The notes under the pieces: generated by a model
Databases searched by the model: none
The model's input: the letters and a program-made list of their open reading frames with translations, nothing else
What the model was told of the DNA's origin: nothing
DNA from: JAHEJX01 sp041605955
GTDB lineage: Bacteria > Actinomycetota > Acidimicrobiia > Spongiisociales > UBA5794
DNA length: 51,169 nucleotides
Assembly: GCA_041605955.1 (NCBI GenBank)
Contig: JBFIXI010000025.1
Location: 1 to 51,169 of the forward strand
Direction: 5' to 3'
Made by a program: the position numbers and the translations under genes
In this document: positions 51,052-51,169 of the stretch, piece by piece
Position numbering within the stretch: position 1 is the stretch's first letter
Layout: each line of letters starts with the position of its first letter

Positions 51052-51169
51052 CGGGTGGGGCTGCCGTCGCGGGCTGGTCGCCCGCAGCCGCCGTTATCTC
51101 CGCGTGCGAGTTGGTTCCCGGTTCATTAGAGGACATCGGCTCTGGACCCGCAGCCTGGGAGCTGCGACC

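Overview
The window reads as a chromosomal segment of a high-GC actinobacterium. Markers are GTG/TTG starts, ATGA-type gene overlaps, clpS followed by a DUF2017 gene, an F420-type LLM oxidoreductase, an ArfA-like BON/OmpA protein and a single-chain gcvP behind a tandem glycine riboswitch. An Acidimicrobiia-like lineage is my best guess, but no rRNA or single-copy marker is present to prove it. No tRNA, rRNA, transposase, prophage or CRISPR array was recognised.

Layout. 1-4.1 kb: the end of a PKD/RTX calcium-repeat surface protein, then a BON/OmpA envelope protein coupled to a membrane-anchored coiled-coil protein. 4.1-9.3 kb: an ArsR/SRPBCC pair with a palindromic operator, a TerB-like/acyl-CoA oxidase fusion coupled to clpS and DUF2017, a CSC-motif surface protein and a CBS-domain protein. 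9.3-20.8 kb: an inorganic sulfur block with a cytoplasmic molybdoenzyme, a fused four-cluster Fe-S/NrfD subunit, rhodanese, two SulP permeases, a HutC-type GntR regulator, a persulfide-dioxygenase-like MBL/rhodanese protein and a split YeeE/YedE transporter. 20.8-23 kb: a 50-residue zinc-ribbon-like protein and a large multispan membrane protein. 23-31.3 kb: a taurine block with taurine:pyruvate aminotransferase, alanine dehydrogenase, sulfoacetaldehyde acetyltransferase (Xsc), a dimethylglycine/sarcosine-dehydrogenase-like flavoprotein and a divergent MocR/TauR-like regulator. 31.3-40.6 kb: an RNB ribonuclease, VOC protein, ceramidase-like membrane hydrolase, riboswitch-gcvP, LLM oxidoreductase, lipoprotein and amidase. 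40.8-51 kb: a split aconitase X, CDF transporter, DUF1232-like/FAD-oxidoreductase pair, M13 peptidase, winged-helix protein, ECF sigma factor with a membrane-anchored hydrolase-like partner, repeat-rich DNA and a final membrane protein.

How it works together (inference). Taurine would be deaminated to sulfoacetaldehyde, with alanine dehydrogenase regenerating pyruvate. Xsc would release acetyl phosphate and sulfite. The molybdoenzyme/Fe-S/NrfD complex fits a SoeABC-like cytoplasmic sulfite dehydrogenase feeding quinone, and a SulP protein could export sulfate. The split YeeE/YedE importer, rhodanese and persulfide dioxygenase would bring thiosulfate or sulfane sulfur to the same sulfite pool. 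A nearly identical palindrome, TTGTCCGGACAA, overlaps the predicted -10 of both the Fe-S/Mo operon and the dioxygenase gene. The HutC-type regulator gene lies between them, which suggests a local regulon. No taurine importer or phosphotransacetylase is in the window.
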